From NCBI GenBank assembly GCA_902598405.1, contig CACKBQ010000003.1:1-64000 (forward strand): 64,000 nt of DNA, written 5' to 3'. The stretch comes from an uncultured Pelagibacteraceae bacterium (GTDB lineage Bacteria > Pseudomonadota > Alphaproteobacteria > Pelagibacterales > AG-422-B15). Under the pieces are notes generated by a model. That model was not told where the DNA came from, did not search any database, and saw nothing but the letters and a program-made list of their open reading frames with translations. Numbering within the stretch: the first letter of the stretch is position 1; each line of letters opens with the position of its first letter. Made by a program: the position numbers and the translations under genes. This document shows positions 59,851 to 64,000 of this stretch, in pieces.

Positions 59851-60204
59851 ATGACAATACATTACATTAGCACTGACCAAACCTTCAAAAGCTCTACTCA
59901 ATCAAGAAATAAATTTACGAGTTTCCATAAAACCGAGCTTAATCTAATACTTTCAGTATACGCACAAAAAGTCAGCCAAGGACATTGGAAAGACTATGCA
60001 ATAGATCACGGTAAATACACCGCGGTATTTTCAATTTATCGAAGTACTTTCGAGAATGCTTTTTTAAGAATAATTAAAAATAAAAATAAGGGAAAGCGTA
60101 TAACATTTACGTTAATCGATTTTAATAACAAAAAAATTAAGGTAAGTGAGAGCTTATCAGATATTACTCGATACCTTAAAGTTTCTGTAAAACGTATAGC
60201 CTGA
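59851..60204 (+). CDS. DUF2794 family protein
   Basis: 117-residue soluble protein of a family found mainly in alphaproteobacteria. The segment FHKTELNLILSVYAQKVSQG, followed by WKDYAIDH and AVFSIYR, is the conserved core. No activity is known. It is divergent from htpG and ends two bases from the convergent Bax-inhibitor-like gene. It is a useful taxonomic marker for this window. Confidence 0.85.
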   Translation: MTIHYISTDQTFKSSTQSRNKFTSFHKTELNLILSVYAQKVSQGHWKDYAIDHGKYTAVFSIYRSTFENAFLRIIKNKNKGKRITFTLIDFNNKKIKVSESLSDITRYLKVSVKRIA

Positions 60205-60206
60205 AC

Positions 60207-60941
60207 TTATCTTCTTTGGCCGAAAAGTCTTAACAACATTATAAATAGATTTATAAAATCTAAATAAAGTGTTAATGCACCCATAATAGCTTTCTTTGCA
60301 GCGACTTCACCGCTATCATATGCCATATACATATTTTTTATCTTTTGAGTGTCGTAAGCCGTCAAACCAACAAAAATCAAAACTCCAAGAATAGATATAC
60401 CATAATATAATGCTGGTGATTGCATAAAGATATTTACAATTGATGCAATTATAATTCCTATCAATCCCATAAATAGGAATGATCCAAAATTAGTTAAATC
60501 TCTTTTTGTTGTATAACCATATATACTCATTGCTCCAAATGTACTTGCTGTAATAAAGAATACTCTAGCTATACTTGCACCGGTGTAAGTTAGGAAAATT
60601 GTAGAAAGTGATAAACCCATTAAAAATGCAAATATCCAAAACATTGTCTGTGCTCTAGAAGCAGACATGCCTCTTATTCCAAAACTCATATACATCACAA
60701 TTCCAAGAGGTGCTAACGCAACAACCCACATCATTGGACCAGTATAAAGGGTCACGCCCAAATTTGTAAGGCCAACAATTTCTCCTGTTGGACCCATTAC
60801 TGCCGTTGCTTGAAATAACATATATGCAACTAAACCTGTTAAGGCCAAACCAGATGCCATGTAATTATAAACACTCATCATATATTGCCTTAGACCTTCG
60901 TCGATTGCTGGCGTTGATTGAGCTCTAGTTTGATAATCCAT
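60207..60941 (-). CDS. Bax inhibitor-1/YccA family membrane protein
   Basis: 244 residues with seven hydrophobic helices, the plan of the BI-1 (YbhL/YccA) family of putative ion channels or FtsH-interacting proteins. The starting DEGLRQYMMSVYNYMASGLALTG, the middle TSSTF-like TASTFGAMSIYGYTTKRDLT, and the ending GALTLYLDFINLFIMLLRLFG are characteristic. A strong AAGAGG ribosome site lies ten bases before ATG, and a TATAAT box is at 60993-60988. Confidence 0.93.
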   Translation of the reverse strand: MDYQTRAQSTPAIDEGLRQYMMSVYNYMASGLALTGLVAYMLFQATAVMGPTGEIVGLTNLGVTLYTGPMMWVVALAPLGIVMYMSFGIRGMSASRAQTMFWIFAFLMGLSLSTIFLTYTGASIARVFFITASTFGAMSIYGYTTKRDLTNFGSFLFMGLIGIIIASIVNIFMQSPALYYGISILGVLIFVGLTAYDTQKIKNMYMAYDSGEVAAKKAIMGALTLYLDFINLFIMLLRLFGQRR

Positions 60942-60970
60942 ATTTAAAAACCTCTTGTAAAAATTGTTTT

Positions 60971-60986
60971 ATGTATTTTAATACAT
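60971..60986. other. Inverted repeat upstream of the Bax-inhibitor-like gene
   Basis: Seven-base arms ATGTATT and AATACAT surround TT. It lies between a TATAAT box (60993-60988, minus strand) and the start codon, where a repressor could act. Being AT-only apart from two G-C pairs, it may be chance. Confidence 0.25.
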
Positions 60987-61061
60987 AATTATAAAGGTAA
61001 TCAATACAAGTAATTATTTATCAAGATTTTATTAAATTAATACAGATACTTAGGAGTTTAA

Positions 61062-62069
61062 GTGGAGAAGGTTTTAGTCACAGGTGCATCAGGTTACATA
61101 GCACTGCACTGTATTACTGAATTATTGAAAAATGGATATGCTGTTAAAGGTTCTCTACGAAGCATGAATAGAGAAAATGAAGTACGAGAAGCAGTAAAAA
61201 AGGAAATACCAGACAACAATTTAGAATTTTGTAAACTTGATCTAATGTCTGATGAAGGTTGGGAAAGTTGTGCGTCTGATTGTGACTATATGATACATTT
61301 AGCATCGCCTTTCATAGTTGGAGAACCAAAAAATGAAAATGAGCTCATACAGCCAGCCACAGAAGGAACGATGCGAGCTCTTAAAGCTGCAAAAAAAGCT
61401 AGTATAAAAAAAGTTGTTCTTACATCGTCAATTGTTGCTATTGCCTACGGACATAATCAAAAAATTTGTAGCAGTCATGATTGGACCAACACAGATAAAG
61501 ATGTCGGTGCATATAATAAAAGTAAAACTTTAGCTGAAAAAGCTGCATGGGAATTTATTAATTTACCAGAAAACAAAGATCTAAAAATGACAACTATTCA
61601 TCCAGGTTTTGTCATGGGTCCACTATTAAGTAATGATACCATGGGTGCCTCTGCTAGTTTTATGGCTCGACTGATACTTGGAAAAATTCCTGCGTTACCA
61701 GATGTATATATGCATATATCTGATGTTAGAGATACGGCTATGTTGCATGTGAAGGCTCTTAAATCAGAAGCCAGCGATGGTAAAAGAATACTCACAACTT
61801 CAATAAATGATTATCATATTACAAAAATTGCAAAGATTGTAAAAGATAGTGGCTTTGAAAAAGTTTCAACTAAAGTTATGCCAACGTTTTTATTAAGAGT
61901 TTTTGCATTGTTCAATTTACAAATGAAAGGTATTTTAAAAAATATCAAAAGAGGTAGTTATAAAACTGATAACAGCTCAACAGTTTCTATTTTTAACTGG
62001 GAACCTACACCAGTTGAAAAAACAATAAGTGACATGGCGCTGTCCATGGGTAAGATACTCGGAAAGTAG
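61062..62069 (+). CDS. NAD-dependent epimerase/dehydratase-like extended SDR (copy 1)
   Basis: 335-residue extended SDR related to dihydroflavonol-4-reductase and cinnamoyl-CoA-reductase-like enzymes. The NAD(P) motif VTGASGYIA is at 6-14, and YNKSK holds the catalytic Tyr and Lys (about 151-155). The start is GTG with GGAG five bases upstream. Substrate unknown. It is a tandem paralogue of the next gene, eight bases away. Confidence 0.88.
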   Translation: MEKVLVTGASGYIALHCITELLKNGYAVKGSLRSMNRENEVREAVKKEIPDNNLEFCKLDLMSDEGWESCASDCDYMIHLASPFIVGEPKNENELIQPATEGTMRALKAAKKASIKKVVLTSSIVAIAYGHNQKICSSHDWTNTDKDVGAYNKSKTLAEKAAWEFINLPENKDLKMTTIHPGFVMGPLLSNDTMGASASFMARLILGKIPALPDVYMHISDVRDTAMLHVKALKSEASDGKRILTTSINDYHITKIAKIVKDSGFEKVSTKVMPTFLLRVFALFNLQMKGILKNIKRGSYKTDNSSTVSIFNWEPTPVEKTISDMALSMGKILGK

Positions 62070-62077
62070 AATAATAT

Positions 62078-63088
62078 ATGGAAAAAGTTTTAGTTACGGG
62101 AGGATCAGGTTACATTGCTCAGCATTGTATAGCTGAATTACTCAAAAAAGGGTACTCAGTTAAAACATCATTACGATCTGAAAATCGTGAAGCAGAAGTA
62201 AGGCAGGCAATAGCAAAAGAAGTTGATGCAAAAAATAATTTAGAGTTTTGTAAATTAGACCTACTAAAGGATGAAGGATGGGATGATGCAGTTGCTGGCT
62301 GTAAATATGTATTGCACGTTGCATCTCCACTAACCGACAAGGCGCCTGATGATGAAAATGAGATCATTCAGCCGGCCAAGGAAGGACTTCTAAGAGCGCT
62401 TAAAAGCTCAATAAAGAACAAGATTAAAAGATTTGTTATGACTTCATCTTTCTCAGCTGTGGGATATGGAAATGAAGAAAAAATATACGACGAAAGTCAT
62501 TGGACTGATCCAAGTCAAAATATTGGAGCATACAACAAAAGTAAGGCAATTGCAGAAAAGGAGATGTGGTCTTACTTAAACAGTCTTAATGACAATGAAA
62601 AAATAGAAGCCGTTGCAATAAACCCTACTTTAGTCATAGGTCCATCATTATCTGATGATGTTGGAACTTCAAATGTATTTATTCAAAGAATGTTGGACGG
62701 CTCTTACCCTGTTGTTCCAAAAGTTCATTTTGGATGGGTTACTGTGAAAGATACGGCAAGAGCGCATGTTGAAGCAATGATACATCCAGAAGCAAGTGGA
62801 AAAAGATTCATACTTGCAGAAAAATGTATGTGGCTATCCGATATGAATAAGCTTTTAAGAAAACATGGTTATAAAAAAGCCCCTTCAATTGAGGCTCCAA
62901 ATATTTTAATGAAAGTTCTAGGTTTATTTAGCAAAGAAGCTGGGGCAATATCGGGCTTTGTTGGTAAAACAAAATTTACTAATTCCGAAAATGCTAAAAA
63001 TATTTTAAAATTTAATTTCGAAAGTGCGGATGAGGCAATCATCCAAACTGTAAAACAATTTGAAGAACTTGGACTGATTACAAAATAA
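62078..63088 (+). CDS. NAD-dependent epimerase/dehydratase-like extended SDR (copy 2)
   Basis: 336-residue paralogue of the preceding gene. Both start MEKVLVTG, share SGYIA-HCI-ELLK-GY-VK, NNLEFCKLDL, ENE-IQPA-EG, and YNKSK. The copies differ throughout, so the duplication is not recent. The stop overlaps the start of the aldo-keto reductase gene (TAATG), suggesting one transcript of three oxidoreductases. Confidence 0.88.
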   Translation: MEKVLVTGGSGYIAQHCIAELLKKGYSVKTSLRSENREAEVRQAIAKEVDAKNNLEFCKLDLLKDEGWDDAVAGCKYVLHVASPLTDKAPDDENEIIQPAKEGLLRALKSSIKNKIKRFVMTSSFSAVGYGNEEKIYDESHWTDPSQNIGAYNKSKAIAEKEMWSYLNSLNDNEKIEAVAINPTLVIGPSLSDDVGTSNVFIQRMLDGSYPVVPKVHFGWVTVKDTARAHVEAMIHPEASGKRFILAEKCMWLSDMNKLLRKHGYKKAPSIEAPNILMKVLGLFSKEAGAISGFVGKTKFTNSENAKNILKFNFESADEAIIQTVKQFEELGLITK

Positions 63089-64000
63089 TGGAATACAGAA
63101 AATTAGGTAGATCAGATATTGACGTAAGCTTGATATGCTTGGGCACAATGACCTGGGGAGAACAGAATACCGAGGCCGATGCTCACGATCAATTGGATTA
63201 TGCTCTAGATCATGAAGTTAATTTTATCGATACAGCTGAAATTTATGCTGTGCCAACTAAAGCTGAAACTCAGGGTTTAACAGAAAAATATATCGGTACT
63301 TGGTTCAAAACACGAGGCAACAGAGATAAGGTTGTTCTTGCAACTAAAGTTGCTGGTCGTTCTGGAATGTCGTGGCTTCGAGAAAATGAGGAAATACCTC
63401 GTTTGTCCAAAGAACATGTTTTCTATGCAGTTGAGCAAAGTCTTAAAAGACTACAAACAGATTACATTGATCTCTACCAAGTTCATTGGCCTGATAGACC
63501 TTTTGGTGCGTTTTCAGGAAGGCTTGAGTACAAACATATGGATACATCAGACTCCATACCTTTAGAGGAAACTCTTGAGGCTCTTGGTGAATTAGTTAAG
63601 CAAGGTAAAGTCAGGCAAATTGGTTTATCTAATGAAACGCCGTGGGGAACCATGAAATATTTAGAGCTTGCTGAAACTAAATCGCTACCGCGCGTGGCCT
63701 CAATTCAAAATGCTTATAATTTAGTCAATAGAGGTTTTGAAATTGGTTTATCAGAAGTGGCGATGCATGAACAAGTAGGCTTGCTTGCTTACTCGCCTTT
63801 GGCGCAAGGAACATTAACTGGAAAATATTTAGGTGGACAGATGCCTCAAGGTTCAAGACTTGCCCTGTTTGGAGACGGTCCTTTAATGATGAGATATAAA
63901 GGAGATAAGACACAGCAGGCAATTGAAATGTATGTAAATCTTGCAAAAAAATACGAAATTGACCCTGCTCAACTAGCTATTCAATTTTGTAATATTCAAC
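63088..64000 (+). CDS. Aldo-keto reductase (Tas-like), 3' end cut by window edge
   Basis: 304 codons are visible and the gene runs off the right edge. It starts MEYRKLGRSDIDVSLICLGTM and has the AKR tetrad D48, Y53 (DTAEIYAVP), K87 (LATKVAG) and H133 (YQVHWPD). The insertion around TWFKTRGNRDKVV and WLRENEEIPRLS matches the Tas group of E. coli (NADP(H)-dependent aldo-keto reductases of about 345 residues). Substrate unknown. ATG overlaps the stop of the SDR before it. Confidence 0.92.
   Translation, partial: MEYRKLGRSDIDVSLICLGTMTWGEQNTEADAHDQLDYALDHEVNFIDTAEIYAVPTKAETQGLTEKYIGTWFKTRGNRDKVVLATKVAGRSGMSWLRENEEIPRLSKEHVFYAVEQSLKRLQTDYIDLYQVHWPDRPFGAFSGRLEYKHMDTSDSIPLEETLEALGELVKQGKVRQIGLSNETPWGTMKYLELAETKSLPRVASIQNAYNLVNRGFEIGLSEVAMHEQVGLLAYSPLAQGTLTGKYLGGQMPQGSRLALFGDGPLMMRYKGDKTQQAIEMYVNLAKKYEIDPAQLAIQFCNIQ

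Overview
The window comes from an AT-rich, tightly packed genome of a free-living alphaproteobacterium, most likely a streamlined marine heterotroph. Several things point there: the atpHAGDC order without atpBEF, the mdh-sucC-sucD-sucA-sucB-lpdA block, the alphaproteobacterial form of SerC, a DUF2794 gene, a full cytochrome c maturation (ccmA to ccmH) set, and gaps of usually 0-60 bp. Nothing in the sequence fixes the genus. I saw no rRNA, tRNA, insertion sequence, prophage or CRISPR array, and no gene-free stretch longer than about 215 bp.

Layout from left to right. 1-2171 (minus): the 5' part of serC and a DUF1015 gene. 2337-9376 (plus): rplU-rpmA-obg-proB-proA-nadD-rsfS-rlmH-ctpA-rppH. 9373-16257 (minus): priA, then atpH-A-G-D-C; atpG carries an apparent one-base frameshift in a run of eight A. 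16316-19810 (plus): an FSA-type transaldolase, xerC, and an uncharacterised trio (NTF2-like protein, membrane hydroxylase, membrane protein). 19797-31003 (minus): an SDR, mmsA and the mdh-suc-lpd TCA block. 31045-31502: a one-domain Smr protein and the only roomy convergent junction, which holds an RNA-like hairpin and a tiny possible ORF. 31503-44698 (minus): ffh-rpsP-rimM-trmD-rplS-leuC-leuD-leuB-asd, a fused malyl-CoA-type lyase/mesaconyl-CoA-type hydratase, and sdhCDAB, 13 genes with no gap above 48 bp. 44897-48206 (plus): dapF, DUF393, mtaB, ftsY. 48203-54389 (minus): a PagL-like outer membrane protein, a small secreted protein and ccmHGFEDCBA. 54449-57130 (plus): acnA. 57137-60941: a secreted orphan, htpG, DUF2794 and a Bax-inhibitor-like protein. 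61062-64000 (plus): two tandem extended SDRs and the start of an aldo-keto reductase.

Most genes serve central functions. 2-Oxoglutarate dehydrogenase, succinyl-CoA synthetase, succinate dehydrogenase, malate dehydrogenase and aconitase give most of the TCA cycle. ATP synthase F1 and cytochrome c maturation provide respiration. The fused lyase/hydratase links C5 acyl-CoA thioesters to this cycle. SRP protein Ffh and its receptor FtsY are both here, and both appear to start with TTG.

No clearly new multi-gene system is visible. The best candidates for new biology are the structured leader upstream of ffh, the atpG poly-A frameshift, the hairpin region at 31288-31502, the lyase-hydratase fusion, the PagL-like gene, and low-complexity tails on ribosomal proteins L21, L19 and S16.
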